Positions 18,960 through 28,181 of a DNA stretch of 44,631 nt are shown here, piece after piece. The first letter of the stretch is position 1. Each line of letters starts with the position of its first letter. The notes under the pieces are model-generated. The model was not told the DNA's origin and did not search any database. It saw only the letters and a list, made by a program, of their open reading frames with translations. The position numbers were made by a program, and so were the translations under genes. This stretch comes from Acinetobacter guerrae (GTDB lineage: Bacteria > Pseudomonadota > Gammaproteobacteria > Pseudomonadales > Moraxellaceae), in NCBI RefSeq assembly GCF_009372255.1, contig NZ_LXGN01000010.1, forward strand, positions 1 through 44,631, read 5' to 3'.

Positions 18960-19991
18960 ATGGGAAGCACAATGAAAGCTGCGGTAGTGACAGAGTTTAA
19001 TCAGCCACTACAGATCAAGGATGTAGAAATTCCGAAAGTCAGTGCGGGTAAGGTTTTAGTCAAAATGATTGCGACAGGTGTCTGCCATACCGATCTACAT
19101 GCAATGCATGGTGATTGGCCGATTAAACCAAGCCTGCCTTTTATTCCTGGACATGAAGGAGTCGGTGAAGTCGTTGAAATTGGTGCAGGTATTACTCACC
19201 TTAAAGTTGGCGACAAAGTCGGTATCCCATGGTTGTATTCAGCCTGTGGACATTGCGATCATTGTTATGCAGGTTGGGAAACTTTATGTAAACAACAGCA
19301 AAATTCAGGTTATTCAGTTAACGGAAGTTTTGCTGAATACTGTCTGGCGGATGGTGAATATGTTGGTGTCATTCCAGATGGAGTAGATTTACTCGAAATC
19401 GCTCCAATCTTATGCGCAGGTGTAACAGTTTATAAAGGTCTGAAAATGACCGAAGCCAAAACAGGTGATTGGGTTGCCATTTCTGGTATTGGCGGTTTGG
19501 GTCACGTTGCAGTGCAATATGCTAAAACAATGGGTTTTAATGTGGTTGCCATCGATGTTGATGACAGTAAACTGGTGTTGGCCAAAGAATTAGGGGCAGA
19601 TGTTGGAATCAATGCACTTAAGGTAGATGTAAAAGAAGAAGTATTGAAAGCCACTGGTGAAGGTTGTCATGGTGTATTGGTTACTGCTGTTTCGCCGAAG
19701 GCTTTTGAACAAGCTGTTTCGATTATCCGTCGCGGCGGAACTATGGTGCTGAATGGCCTACCACCTGGCAAATTTGATCTCTCTATTTTTGATATGGTGC
19801 TTGATGGAATAACGGTACGTGGTTCAATTGTGGGGACGCGACTCGATTTAAAAGAGGCACTGGATATTGCAGCGCGCGGTAAGGTGAAAGCACATATTAG
19901 TGTTGAACCATTGGAAAATATCAACGATATTTTTGATCGCATGGAACACGGTAAAATCGATGGTCGTATTGTCATCGACTTTAATGCCTAA
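18960..19991 (+). CDS. adhP: Zinc-dependent alcohol dehydrogenase, AdhP type
   Basis: The product is 343 residues. Catalytic zinc ligands are Cys42 ([14 protein letters not shown]), His64 with Glu65 ([10 protein letters not shown]) and the later Cys in [13 protein letters not shown]. The structural zinc loop is [15 protein letters not shown]. The NAD-binding Rossmann motif is [14 protein letters not shown]. This is the tetrameric propanol-preferring class that interconverts short alcohols and aldehydes with NAD. The start at 18960 has GGAG at 18948-18951, 8 bases upstream; the ATG at 18972 is too far for that site. It is monocistronic, ending at a shared convergent hairpin. Confidence 0.92.
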   Translation: MGSTMKAAVVTEFNQPLQIKDVEIPKVSAGKVLVKMIATGVCHTDLHAMHGDWPIKPSLPFIPGHEGVGEVVEIGAGITHLKVGDKVGIPWLYSACGHCDHCYAGWETLCKQQQNSGYSVNGSFAEYCLADGEYVGVIPDGVDLLEIAPILCAGVTVYKGLKMTEAKTGDWVAISGIGGLGHVAVQYAKTMGFNVVAIDVDDSKLVLAKELGADVGINALKVDVKEEVLKATGEGCHGVLVTAVSPKAFEQAVSIIRRGGTMVLNGLPPGKFDLSIFDMVLDGITVRGSIVGTRLDLKEALDIAARGKVKAHISVEPLENINDIFDRMEHGKIDGRIVIDFNA

Positions 19992-20008
19992 AATTTTTAA
20001 AATGATTT

Positions 20009-20045
20009 AAATGAAATCAGCTCAAGTTAAGAGCTGGTTTCATTT
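20009..20045. terminator. Bidirectional hairpin between adhP and the convergent lipoprotein gene
   Basis: AAATGAAATCAGCTC (20009-20023) pairs with GAGCTGGTTTCATTT (20031-20045) with one G-T pair and a 7-base loop. AT-rich runs flank both sides. The stop of the minus-strand lipoprotein lies inside the loop. It probably ends transcription from both directions. Confidence 0.7.
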
Positions 20046-20641
20046 GAGTTAGAGCTCTTTGATGAAGATGAATCTGATTGAGGAATCATCATCGTAGCCA
20101 GTTTTAACATTTCACCTTGAATGTTATTCATTTGATGCTCGATTTGTTTAAAGTTGACCTGATCCCAATTCACTTGCCCATTTAAAAAGGGGCTTTTTAA
20201 TACTTGTTGGTTACTTTCTAGCAGTTTTTTTCGGATATCTTCAATTTCCTGACTTTTTAAATTTAAGCTATTTAATGCCTGATCAAAGCCTTTCAGTTGC
20301 TGTTGTAAAGTCGTAGCCGTTTGCTGTAGTTGGTCACTATCTTTTTCTCGAATCGCTTGCTGTAGTTCAGTCTGTGACTGTTTTAACTGTTGAATATAAT
20401 CGCCAGCACGGAGTTGCAGATCTGCGACATCGCGTGCGATGTAAAAGAAATTACCACTTTTAAAATCAGAAGATGGTGTGTTCACAGCATCTTGATCAGT
20501 CACTTGGACTTTAGTCTCATGATCTGATGAGGTGTTTTCCTGAGTGTTGGATGGGGAGGGTTTATCGCAACCTTGTAATAAACCAAGGGCCGTGATGAGC
20601 ATGCCAGAGATCAGCAGATATCGAGCAGAAAAAAAAGTCAT
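20027..20641 (-). CDS. Lipoprotein with coiled-coil region, unknown function
   Basis: The product is 204 residues from the ATG at 20641; the TTG at 20647 is in frame but has no merit. It begins with a lipoprotein signal and lipobox LLQGC. A Ser/Thr/Asn/Glu-rich linker follows, then a glutamine-rich helical domain (QLKQSQTELQQAIREKDSDQ, QLQQTATTLQQQLKGFDQAL) that should form a coiled coil, and a low-complexity Ser/Asn tail. No catalytic motif is visible. It is probably an envelope protein anchored in a membrane and extending into the periplasm. Its own promoter region holds the long hairpin that ends the upstream protease gene. Confidence 0.7.
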   Translation of the reverse strand: MTFFSARYLLISGMLITALGLLQGCDKPSPSNTQENTSSDHETKVQVTDQDAVNTPSSDFKSGNFFYIARDVADLQLRAGDYIQQLKQSQTELQQAIREKDSDQLQQTATTLQQQLKGFDQALNSLNLKSQEIEDIRKKLLESNQQVLKSPFLNGQVNWDQVNFKQIEHQMNNIQGEMLKLATMMIPQSDSSSSKSSNSNETSS

Positions 20642-20737
20642 AATCAAAAGTCAAATCAGTAATCAATTTATCAGAATAAGATGAAATGATGGAGATATGA
20701 CAGAGAGTTGCAAAGTTATAACAAAATCAAAAATAGA

Positions 20738-20776
20738 GTGAATACATATTTTAGTTCTAAAACAATATGTATTCAC
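20738..20776 (-). terminator. Long hairpin after the subtilase gene
   Basis: GTGAATACATAT (20738-20749) pairs perfectly with ATATGTATTCAC (20765-20776), and the inner TTTTAG/CTAAAA extends the stem with a 2-base bulge. On the minus strand it lies 15 bases after the protease stop and is followed by a T-rich stretch, so it probably acts as the terminator. The unusually regular dyad could also bind a protein. Confidence 0.6.
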
Positions 20777-20790
20777 AAGATATCAAGATT

Positions 20791-21933
20791 TTATAAGCGA
20801 GTGTAGAGTAAACGATTAGGTGAGCCTGTTTGGCTATCAGATACTTTATTTGTTGTGGCCTTATTGATAATACGATTGGTAATTTTGGACACATTTTCGC
20901 CTGTATATAAGCCACGTAATATTGCAGCTAGACCAGCAACATGAGGACTTGCCATGGATGTACCACTAGCTGTAGCCGTTGCTGTATTACTTGAATACCA
21001 ATCGGATGTAATATTGCTGCCAGGTGCAAATACATCCAGACACTTGCCATAATTAGAGTAGTTTGCGCGTTGATCTTGATTTGTGGTCGCTCCAACCGTA
21101 ATCGCAGCTGGTACACGAGATGGAGAATAACTGCAGGCATCAGCATTATTATTTCCAGCGGCAACCACGACGACGATGTCTTTATTTACGACTTTATTGA
21201 TTGCATCATCAAGAGCAGTTGAGGCTCCACCACCCAATGATAAATTGACAACTGCGTTACTTGTATTTTGGGAGGCAATCCAGTCTAGGCCTGCAATTAC
21301 TGTTGATGTAGTTCCAGAACCATTACAGTCCAGTACCCGAACAGGAATTAGAGACGCAGATTTGGCAATACCATATTTTGTACCCGCGATTGTTCCTGCA
21401 ACATGTGTACCGTGGCCATTGCAGTCCGTCGTGCCATTACCATCAGATACAGCCGTATAACCCGCTTTAACTCGACCACCAAAATCCTGATGAGACGCCA
21501 GAATACCTGTATCTACCACATAAACAGGGACACCTTGAGCATTGCCATCGGCATTGTAAATGGAGTTCAAAGGTAGATCGCGTTGATCACTACGATCTAG
21601 CCCCCATGTCGCATTACTTTGAGTTGTAACATTCGTCTTGAACACTTGATCTTTTTCAATCAGGCTGACGTTTGGATTTAAATGAAAGACCCGAACAAAA
21701 TCTTGTTCAAAATTTTGTGGAATCTGCACAGCAATCCCTTGAAAAGCATATTGATAAATATATTTAACTTTTCCCTGAAATTGTTGGGGAATGTTGAATG
21801 AATTTAATAAGCGATCGGTTACTGGGGTATTAAATTTAATGAGGTAAGTCACCTGAGGAGGGCTTGCAGCATGAGCTATATTCCCAAACAAGGCAAAAAG
21901 GGTGAGTGATAAACAGCGCAATATTAATTTCAT
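20791..21933 (-). CDS. Secreted subtilisin-like serine protease (S8, proteinase K-like)
   Basis: The product is 380 residues from the ATG at 21933; a GTG at 21942 is in frame but less likely. Residues 1-22 form a Sec signal ending in AHA. Residues about 25-100 form an I9-type inhibitory propeptide ([15 protein letters not shown], ending in [10 protein letters not shown]). The catalytic triad is complete: Asp141 in YVVDTGIL, His174 in [13 protein letters not shown], Ser326 in [11 protein letters not shown]; the oxyanion Asn lies in [11 protein letters not shown]. No autotransporter, PPC or anchoring domain follows, so it should be a soluble enzyme released by a second step such as type II secretion. 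It stands alone between two hairpins. Confidence 0.93.
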   Translation of the reverse strand: MKLILRCLSLTLFALFGNIAHAASPPQVTYLIKFNTPVTDRLLNSFNIPQQFQGKVKYIYQYAFQGIAVQIPQNFEQDFVRVFHLNPNVSLIEKDQVFKTNVTTQSNATWGLDRSDQRDLPLNSIYNADGNAQGVPVYVVDTGILASHQDFGGRVKAGYTAVSDGNGTTDCNGHGTHVAGTIAGTKYGIAKSASLIPVRVLDCNGSGTTSTVIAGLDWIASQNTSNAVVNLSLGGGASTALDDAINKVVNKDIVVVVAAGNNNADACSYSPSRVPAAITVGATTNQDQRANYSNYGKCLDVFAPGSNITSDWYSSNTATATASGTSMASPHVAGLAAILRGLYTGENVSKITNRIINKATTNKVSDSQTGSPNRLLYTRL

Positions 21934-22101
21934 TACAACCACTCCAGTTTTTGTTTTAAGATATCGTTATCTGGATATAAATTAATCTATTTTTATAACA
22001 AATCAATTAGAATTATAATATTTTAACGTTTACGGGCTCTTGTTTTATCATTTTTTTGTGATTTATTTTGCTTTTTTTAAGTTATTTATTTTGAGAAAAA
22101 T

Positions 22102-22133
22102 AAAGATGACAAAGCATGTGCTATGTCATCTTT
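22102..22133 (-). terminator. Intrinsic terminator after glutathione peroxidase
   Basis: AAAGATGACA (22102-22111) pairs with TGTCATCTTT (22124-22133), with a further AGCA/TGCT match inside the loop. On the minus strand it follows the peroxidase stop by 13 bases and continues into a T-rich run. Confidence 0.75.
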
Positions 22134-22146
22134 TTTCGCTTAAAAC

Positions 22147-22692
22147 TTATTTCGCAAGTTCTGCTTGAATCGCATCGACTATACGAGAGTCATCCGCTGT
22201 AATATCGGGCGCAAAACGTGCAACCACTTCACCTTTTTTATTGATCAAAAATTTCTCAAAATTCCACAATACTTCAGGTTTTGGATTCGGCGTTAACCCG
22301 TATTCGACTAAATCTTTCCACCATGGGCCTTCACCAATACGTTCTGGTTGAGCAGAGATTAAGGTTTGATAAAGTGGATGTTTGTTTTCGCCTGCGACAG
22401 AAATTTTTGAAAACAGTGGAAAATGTACATCATAGCTCAGAGAACAAAATTGCTGAATTTCATTGTCTGTACCTGGTTCTTGTTCCAGAAAATTATTAGC
22501 AGGAAAACCCAGAATTTCTAGCCCTTGTTCTTTTTGCGCCTGATAAAGTTTTTCTAGTCCTTCATATTGGGGAGTAAGGCCGCATTTAGAGGCAACATTG
22601 ACAATCAATAGCACTTTGCCTTGATATTGATTTAAAGTGGCTTCTTCCCCTGAAATTGTTTTGACTGGAATGTCATATACTGAATTGCTCAT
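22147..22692 (-). CDS. Glutathione peroxidase family protein
   Basis: The product is 181 residues in a thioredoxin-like fold. It has the peroxidatic Cys37 in NVASKCGLTPQY, the conserved Gln block FPANNFLEQEPG, and the Trp in VLWNFEKFLI. It reduces hydroperoxides in the cytoplasm, with thioredoxin or glutathione as donor. Bacterial members like E. coli BtuE are of the same length and lack selenocysteine, as here. It is monocistronic with a terminator of its own. Confidence 0.93.
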   Translation of the reverse strand: MSNSVYDIPVKTISGEEATLNQYQGKVLLIVNVASKCGLTPQYEGLEKLYQAQKEQGLEILGFPANNFLEQEPGTDNEIQQFCSLSYDVHFPLFSKISVAGENKHPLYQTLISAQPERIGEGPWWKDLVEYGLTPNPKPEVLWNFEKFLINKKGEVVARFAPDITADDSRIVDAIQAELAK

Positions 22693-22817
22693 AAAAGTCC
22701 TTAAATAAAATAAAGAGAAAACGGATGTCTTGTTTTAAGGAGATTTAGACAGAAAGGCAAGTGTTTCACTCAGGATTTCTGTGCATAAACAGTGAAGATA
22801 TACACATCGGTTAAAAA

Positions 22818-23576
22818 TTATTTCATTTGTAGTGGGGTTTGCCCTGTATAGCGTTTAAAAAACTCAATAAAACTGGAGCTGTGTTGATAACCTAAATCCA
22901 GTGCAATCCGCTTAATGGCGCTACCTTGCTGAATCTGAGCAATGGCATAAACAATTTTGGCGCGATTGCGCCATTCTGATAGCGATAAATGCAATTCTTG
23001 TTGGCTTAAGCGTAGTGCATGGCGTTCGCTAATTTGAAAGCTTTGCAAAATCTGCTGCAAACTTTGCTCAAACAACTGAGCTTGTCCTAACTGATCTAGA
23101 ATAGGCGCTAAGATGGGGTGATTTGTCTGTGGTAAATAATGATCATAACAATTCGCTGCCAGCATTTGATCGAATAGCACCGCTAATAATCGCTGATATT
23201 CTATCGAATCTGGAGCGTACTGATCATGTAATAACTCTTTCACTAAGGCATGAAAAAAAGGTCGAATTTCGAGGGTTTTTGGACTGGAATGAAATTTCGA
23301 ACATAAATCAGGATGGACTCTGATACAAATAAAATGAGTCGGTTGATCGACTGCAACACAAAAATGACTGGTTTGTGGCGGTAACCACAAACCATAATTA
23401 GGCGGTGCCAAGAAGGTGCGTTCACCCACCTGAATTTCAAGCACACCATTTAAACTGAAGTTGAAATCTCCCCACAGTGAAGAATGCGGACAAACACTGT
23501 CATGCGGATGGAAAAAGAATTCATGAATTTCCAGATGATTTGCAAGATTCAGTGTAGATGTACTTTGGTCATTCAT
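22818..23576 (-). CDS. AraC-family regulator with cupin sensor, paired with MFS pump
   Basis: The product is 252 residues. The N-terminal cupin-like domain includes HPHDSVCPHSSLWGDFNF and LPPQTSHFCVAV; the C-terminal double helix-turn-helix includes LSLSEWRNRAKIVYAIAQI and the AraC signature region ALDLGYQHSSSFIEFFKRYTGQTP. Its ATGA overlaps the end of the MFS gene, so it is translated from the same message. Such local AraC regulators typically activate the adjacent efflux gene. The effector molecule is unknown. Confidence 0.88.
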   Translation of the reverse strand: MNDQSTSTLNLANHLEIHEFFFHPHDSVCPHSSLWGDFNFSLNGVLEIQVGERTFLAPPNYGLWLPPQTSHFCVAVDQPTHFICIRVHPDLCSKFHSSPKTLEIRPFFHALVKELLHDQYAPDSIEYQRLLAVLFDQMLAANCYDHYLPQTNHPILAPILDQLGQAQLFEQSLQQILQSFQISERHALRLSQQELHLSLSEWRNRAKIVYAIAQIQQGSAIKRIALDLGYQHSSSFIEFFKRYTGQTPLQMK

Positions 23577-24787
23577 ACTTCTTGATCACAGGTCATTTTA
23601 GGATTGTTTAAACCCTTGGCTAAAGTGAAAATAGACAATAGCGCTAAAAGAATAAAACTGAGTACCCCATAAATTAAAATATTTTCATTAAAATGATCAA
23701 CCACAAAACCACCAAGTAGTGATCCACTGGCAATCATGACCTGAAATAATCCAACAAATAAGGGCATTCCTTTTTCGACGGCTTGCGGTGCATGCACAAA
23801 CATCCAGATATTGGCAGAAGTTGGGAAGGCACCAAAAGCAAAGCCCCACAAGGCAGTCAAAATAAATGCCCCCGTTTCATGAATCGCAAATACGGGAAAT
23901 CCAAAGAACACAATGGCAAAGCAGATTCCAACAAATGCTAATGTATAACGAATATTTATATTACCGCTATATCCCGCAAAAGCATTACCGAAAACACCTG
24001 CGATGCCATAAAGCAATAATAATAGACCAATCGTGGTGCCATCAAAGCCTGCAATATGTTTGAAAAATGGTGCCAAATAACTATAAGCACAAAAATGTGC
24101 CAGTCCAATAAGCAGAACAATCAGCATGCCGCTACGTGCTTTGGGAATACGCAACAAAGCAGGTAAATCACGTAAATGAATGGCTGAATCAGGTCGAAGG
24201 CTTGGTAGAAATATCAGTTGTAAGAGCAGGACTACAAAACCAATGATTGCTGTAATACCAAAAGCACTGCGCCAACCATAAAATTCACTCAGCCATGTTC
24301 CAATTGGAACACCGAGTACGGTTGCCAGTGTTACACCTGCCATGACAACGGCAGTGGCTTTTGCAATCGGTAAATTTTTGGGTGCCAGTTTGCCACTAAG
24401 CGCAATTGCAGTCGCCCAGAAACCTCCAATTGAAATCCCTAGAACTAATCGGCTTAGTAACAGTAGGGTAAAATTGTCAGAAAATGCAGTAATCGCATTT
24501 GCAATGACCATAATGAAGGTGAGTAGAATCAGTACATAACGCCGATCCAGTTGTTTCATCATTACTGGGAGTAAGGGGGCTGCAAAAGCGGCCATAATAC
24601 CTGGCAAAGTAATAATAAGCCCTGCTGTACCTGTCGAAATGTTTAAATCACTGGCGACGCTATTGAGCACCCCAATGGGTAAAAACTCACTGGTGACCAG
24701 TGCAAAAGCTGCAATCGATACAGCGAGTATGGCAAACCAACTACCTTGTGAAGCAGGCGGTGTTGCCGTAGATGTTGATGTATCCAT
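23573..24787 (-). CDS. MFS drug/metabolite efflux transporter (DHA1 type)
   Basis: The product is 404 residues with twelve membrane helices. The start of the mature fold, FALVTSEFLPIGVLNSVASD, and the motif RLVLGISIGGFWATAIALSG (motif C-like glycine pattern) are typical of the AraJ/SotB/NepI branch of proton-driven exporters. Substrate is not predictable. It is co-transcribed with the AraC regulator and divergent from the TetR gene, with a palindromic site between. Confidence 0.88.
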   Translation of the reverse strand: MDTSTSTATPPASQGSWFAILAVSIAAFALVTSEFLPIGVLNSVASDLNISTGTAGLIITLPGIMAAFAAPLLPVMMKQLDRRYVLILLTFIMVIANAITAFSDNFTLLLLSRLVLGISIGGFWATAIALSGKLAPKNLPIAKATAVVMAGVTLATVLGVPIGTWLSEFYGWRSAFGITAIIGFVVLLLQLIFLPSLRPDSAIHLRDLPALLRIPKARSGMLIVLLIGLAHFCAYSYLAPFFKHIAGFDGTTIGLLLLLYGIAGVFGNAFAGYSGNINIRYTLAFVGICFAIVFFGFPVFAIHETGAFILTALWGFAFGAFPTSANIWMFVHAPQAVEKGMPLFVGLFQVMIASGSLLGGFVVDHFNENILIYGVLSFILLALLSIFTLAKGLNNPKMTCDQEV

Positions 24788-24838
24788 TGGACGTCAACCT
24801 TAATTTTTTGAATAGAAAATATGGGAAGATATATTTTG

Positions 24839-24850
24839 TAGTGATCACTA
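24839..24850. promoter_or_regulatory. Palindromic operator candidate between MFS and TetR genes
   Basis: TAGTGATCACTA is a perfect 12-base palindrome in the 141-base divergent gap. A second half-site TAGTGAT occurs at 24897-24903, 58 bases away and nearer to the tetR start. A TetR repressor normally binds such dyads and controls itself and the divergent pump gene. Confidence 0.6.
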
Positions 24851-24928
24851 TGAAAATAAAAATAGTTGAAAAAATATCTCACGTCAATTAATTTAATAGT
24901 GATTGTTATAAAAATACATGTGAGCTTT

Positions 24929-25582
24929 ATGACAAAATTGGATAATCCAATGCTGGACAATGCACAGACGATGTTAAATAAGAAAAAACGTGGTCGTCCC
25001 AAATGTTTTAACGAAGAAAGTGCATTGCAAAAAGCCATGCTGCTATTTTGGGAGCATGGTTATGAAGCCACGTCTATTAATGACTTAACACAGGCGCTTG
25101 AAATTACTGCGCCGAGTTTATACAGCAGTTTTGGTGATAAAACAGCATTGTTTTATAAAAGTATTGATTATTATCTGGCCCATGAAGCCTGTCCAATTGA
25201 GCCGATTTTTACACAAGCACGTACTGCAAAAATTGCATTTGAGCTGTATTTATATGACAACATTAAACGATTGATGCAACCCAATAAACCGAAAGGTTGT
25301 ATGTTGGTGACAGCCGCGATGAATGGTTCTGACCAATCTCAGGATGTTCAGCATAATTTGTTGGAAAAGCGTTTAGCCACGAAACAAAAATTATGTGAGC
25401 GCTTGCAACAGGGCGTTAAGGATGGTGATTTGTCTGCACATGCACCTATTGCAACGATGACTGATTTTTATTGTACTGTCATTCAGGGATTAACTGTACA
25501 GGCGCGAGATGGCGCGAAAATTGATGAATTGAATCATGTGGTGGAACATGCCATGAAAGCATGGGATTTATTTGATCAATAA
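24929..25582 (+). CDS. TetR-family transcriptional regulator
   Basis: The product is 217 residues from the ATG at 24929. An in-frame ATG at 24866 would add a hydrophobic stretch not seen in the family. After a basic lead (KKKRGRPKCFNEESAL) comes the TetR helix-turn-helix: FWEHGYEATSINDLTQALEI with TAPSLYSSFGDKTALFYKSI. The C-terminal helical domain should bind a ligand and dimerise; CMLVTAAMNG is a typical block. It is divergent from the MFS pump and 100 bases before the EamA permease, either of which may be its target. Confidence 0.9.
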   Translation: MTKLDNPMLDNAQTMLNKKKRGRPKCFNEESALQKAMLLFWEHGYEATSINDLTQALEITAPSLYSSFGDKTALFYKSIDYYLAHEACPIEPIFTQARTAKIAFELYLYDNIKRLMQPNKPKGCMLVTAAMNGSDQSQDVQHNLLEKRLATKQKLCERLQQGVKDGDLSAHAPIATMTDFYCTVIQGLTVQARDGAKIDELNHVVEHAMKAWDLFDQ

Positions 25583-25682
25583 GCCATGTCTTAACTGCGA
25601 TATAAATGTCTGAAATACAGTATTTCAATTTTTTTAGACAGATATCAAAATAGATTCATTCTCAGTTATATCGAGCTCGTTC

Positions 25683-26597
25683 ATGAAACACGTTGCAAAA
25701 GTACATTGGTGGGCATTTTTACTCCCCATGCTTGCGGTATTAATCTGGTCACTCAATATTACAGTAACGCGTTATGCAGCTGATCTGATTTCACCTGTCA
25801 GTATTAGTTTTTATCGTTGGTTGATCGCGTTTATTGTTCTTACGCCATGGATACTGCCACAGGTCTGGAAGCAACGTATGCTGGTGCGCCGTCATTTGGG
25901 GCAACTGGCGGTATTGAGTGCATTTGGTATGGTGTTATATCAGGGGCTAGCCTATAGTGCTGCGCATTATACCACGGCAACCAATATGGGCATTATCAAT
26001 GCCTTTATTCCAGTCTTTACCATTTTTGTCTCGATGTTTATTTTGAAGGATATTCCCAATAAATTTGCTGTGATCGGGAGTTTGATTTCTTTTTTCGGTC
26101 TGATGTATGTCATGAGTCAGGGACATCTTGCCAACTTGTTGCAAAGTGGTGGGCATTGGGGCGATGCAATCATGGTTGTTGCTGTTTTTTTCTATGCCTT
26201 TTATGGGGTGTTTTTAAAGAAATGGCAGTTACAGATTCCGTTATTGATTAGTTTGTATGTTCAGATTGCATTTGCCCTGATTTACCATTTGCCATTTATT
26301 GCATGGTTAGGGCTAGATGCCATTAATGTTCATAATGGGCCTAGTGTTTTTTATGCAGGCATTTTCCCATCATTAATTGCACCATTATTGTGGATGATGG
26401 CTGTTCAGCAAATTGGGCCCAATCGAACCAGTATTTTTATGAATCTCATGCCTGTATTTACTGCGATTATTGCCAGTATGTGGTTGTCTGAACAATGGAC
26501 GATTTATCATACGCTTGGTGGAATCATGATCTTGTTGGGCATCATTTTGGCGCAAAAGAAAACGCCTATAAAAGCAAATCAGGCGATCCAAAGTTAG
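25683..26597 (+). CDS. EamA/DMT-family transporter
   Basis: The product is 304 residues with ten membrane helices arranged as two EamA repeats. The first ends in a region with INAFIPVFTIFVSMFILKD, the second with FMNLMPVFTAIIASMWLSEQW; this internal duplication is the signature of drug/metabolite exporters. The short cytoplasmic tail is basic. No ribosome site of note is visible before 25683. Likely function is export of a small metabolite; substrate unknown. It could be under the TetR regulator upstream. Confidence 0.88.
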   Translation: MKHVAKVHWWAFLLPMLAVLIWSLNITVTRYAADLISPVSISFYRWLIAFIVLTPWILPQVWKQRMLVRRHLGQLAVLSAFGMVLYQGLAYSAAHYTTATNMGIINAFIPVFTIFVSMFILKDIPNKFAVIGSLISFFGLMYVMSQGHLANLLQSGGHWGDAIMVVAVFFYAFYGVFLKKWQLQIPLLISLYVQIAFALIYHLPFIAWLGLDAINVHNGPSVFYAGIFPSLIAPLLWMMAVQQIGPNRTSIFMNLMPVFTAIIASMWLSEQWTIYHTLGGIMILLGIILAQKKTPIKANQAIQS

Positions 26598-26963
26598 ACA
26601 TGCTTTTTTTAGAAAATGGTGGACAGGGATGTTCCACAATTGTGCAAAATATCTGCAAAGCGAGAGCAAAGCACTTTTTAGAAAACGTTTATTGCTCTAT
26701 AAATAAATCAGGCTTTAGATAATATATTAATTTAAGTAGTTGATTTTAATTGGTTAAATTTAAAATTCACGATGACATGGAAGATTATTCTATTCTTTTT
26801 TATATATAACCTTTATTTAAAAATGATCAATTAAAAATATTACAGCAGATGTTGGCGCAAAGGTTGCATTTTACCTCTATGTATTCTGGAAAATAAATCA
26901 TTGCAATTATAGGCAATATTATTTTCTGGTGTCTCGATACCATAACAAAACTGGGGTAGTGCG
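26598..26963. other. Intergenic region upstream of the purine-type cluster
   Basis: There is no gene in these 366 bases. It is AT-rich and the only ordered feature I see is the dyad ATTGC-N8-GCAAT at 26900-26917. A clear -35/-10 pair at normal spacing was not found. Confidence 0.5.
26900..26919. promoter_or_regulatory. Candidate LysR-type operator before the BMP gene
   Basis: ATTGC (26900-26904) and GCAAT (26913-26917) form an 8-base-spaced dyad, the layout of LysR-type binding sites. The overlapping 12-mer TATAGGCAATAT (26908-26919) recurs with one change on the minus strand before the lysR gene of the same cluster (30450-30439). It lies 45 bases before the first gene. Confidence 0.5.
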
Positions 26964-28139
26964 ATGTCTGTTGAAATGAACAAAAATCCAAACAAGCTAC
27001 ACGATCAAAACCCACAGGGTTTATTTTCAAAATTATTCTCAAAATTTAAAACGACTGCACTTTGTGCCGCAAGCAGTGGTTTACTCACGATGGGCGCGCT
27101 TTCAACAGGTGCGATGCTGAATACTGCACAGGCAGCTGAACCATTAAAAGCAGCTTTTGTGTATATTGGCCCGCCGGGTGATCATGGTTGGACATATGCA
27201 CATGATCAATCACGTATTCGTACCGAACAGGATCTAAAAGGTGCAGTAAAAACGACTTATGTTGCCAATGTGCCTGAAACAGGAGATGCTGAGCGTGTGT
27301 TCCGTAATCTGGCGCAGCAAGGCAACAAGGTCATTTTTGGAACGTCATTTGGTTATATGAATGCGATGGAAAAAGTTTCACGCACTTATCCAAATACGGT
27401 GTTTATGCATGCCACAGGTTATAAATCTGGCAAGAACATGGGCAACTATAATATTCGTACCTATCAGGGTGCATATTTGCTTGGTGTGTTGGCAGGTAGC
27501 AAAAGTAAAACCAATAAAATCGGCTTTGTTGGTTCTTATCCAATCCCAGAAGTGGTGCGTAATATCAATGCTTTCACTATTGGTGCACGCAGTGTGAATC
27601 CTAAAATTACCACACAAGTGGTTTGGGTAAGTTCATGGTTCGATCCAGGTAAAGAGCGAGATGCTGCTTTGGCTTTGATTTCACAAGGCTGTGATGTGCT
27701 ATTACAAAATACCGATTCGCCAGCAGTCGTACAAGCTGCCAAGCAAAAAGGGGTGTGGGGACTCGGTTGGAACTCGGATATGGGTAAATTTGGTGGCGAT
27801 GCACAATTGGGTGCTGCGGTACTACATTGGGATCCGATTTATGACAAAGTCCTGAAAGACGTTGCTGCAAAAAAATGGAGTAATGCACCAATTTATTATG
27901 GTGTCAAAGAAGGCACTGTGAATGTAGAAAATATTGGAACGGCTGTTTCTGCTGATGCTAAAAAAATGGTCTTGGCTCGTCGTGATGCGATGAAAGCGGG
28001 CAAACTTAATCCATTTGCAGGACCTTTATATACACAGGCAGGTAAAGAGTTTGTCAAGGCTGGCAGTATTTATACCGAAGCACAGCTCGATAAGATGAAC
28101 TTCTATGTACAAGGCGTTCAGGGTGTATTACCAAAATAA
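26964..28139 (+). CDS. BMP-family substrate-binding protein, purine/nucleoside type
   Basis: The product is 391 residues with a long signal region (about 57 residues, ending in TAQA before AEPLKAAFVYIG). The mature protein shows the BMP/PnrA pattern: PGDHGWTYAHDQS, VIFGTSFGYMNAM, YQGAYLLGVLAG, IGFVGSYPIPEVV and GLGWNSDM. BMP proteins bind nucleosides or purine bases in the periplasm for ABC importers of the NupNOPQ kind. The ATPase and permeases are encoded about 5.5 kb downstream on the same strand, so the importer genes flank the oxygenase genes. The signal has no lipobox cysteine at the cleavage point, so it is probably a soluble periplasmic protein. Exact ligand unknown. Confidence 0.9.
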   Translation: MSVEMNKNPNKLHDQNPQGLFSKLFSKFKTTALCAASSGLLTMGALSTGAMLNTAQAAEPLKAAFVYIGPPGDHGWTYAHDQSRIRTEQDLKGAVKTTYVANVPETGDAERVFRNLAQQGNKVIFGTSFGYMNAMEKVSRTYPNTVFMHATGYKSGKNMGNYNIRTYQGAYLLGVLAGSKSKTNKIGFVGSYPIPEVVRNINAFTIGARSVNPKITTQVVWVSSWFDPGKERDAALALISQGCDVLLQNTDSPAVVQAAKQKGVWGLGWNSDMGKFGGDAQLGAAVLHWDPIYDKVLKDVAAKKWSNAPIYYGVKEGTVNVENIGTAVSADAKKMVLARRDAMKAGKLNPFAGPLYTQAGKEFVKAGSIYTEAQLDKMNFYVQGVQGVLPK

Positions 28140-28181
28140 AACTTTGAAATCTGGATTTAAGTGATGTTGAGGAAAATGGGC

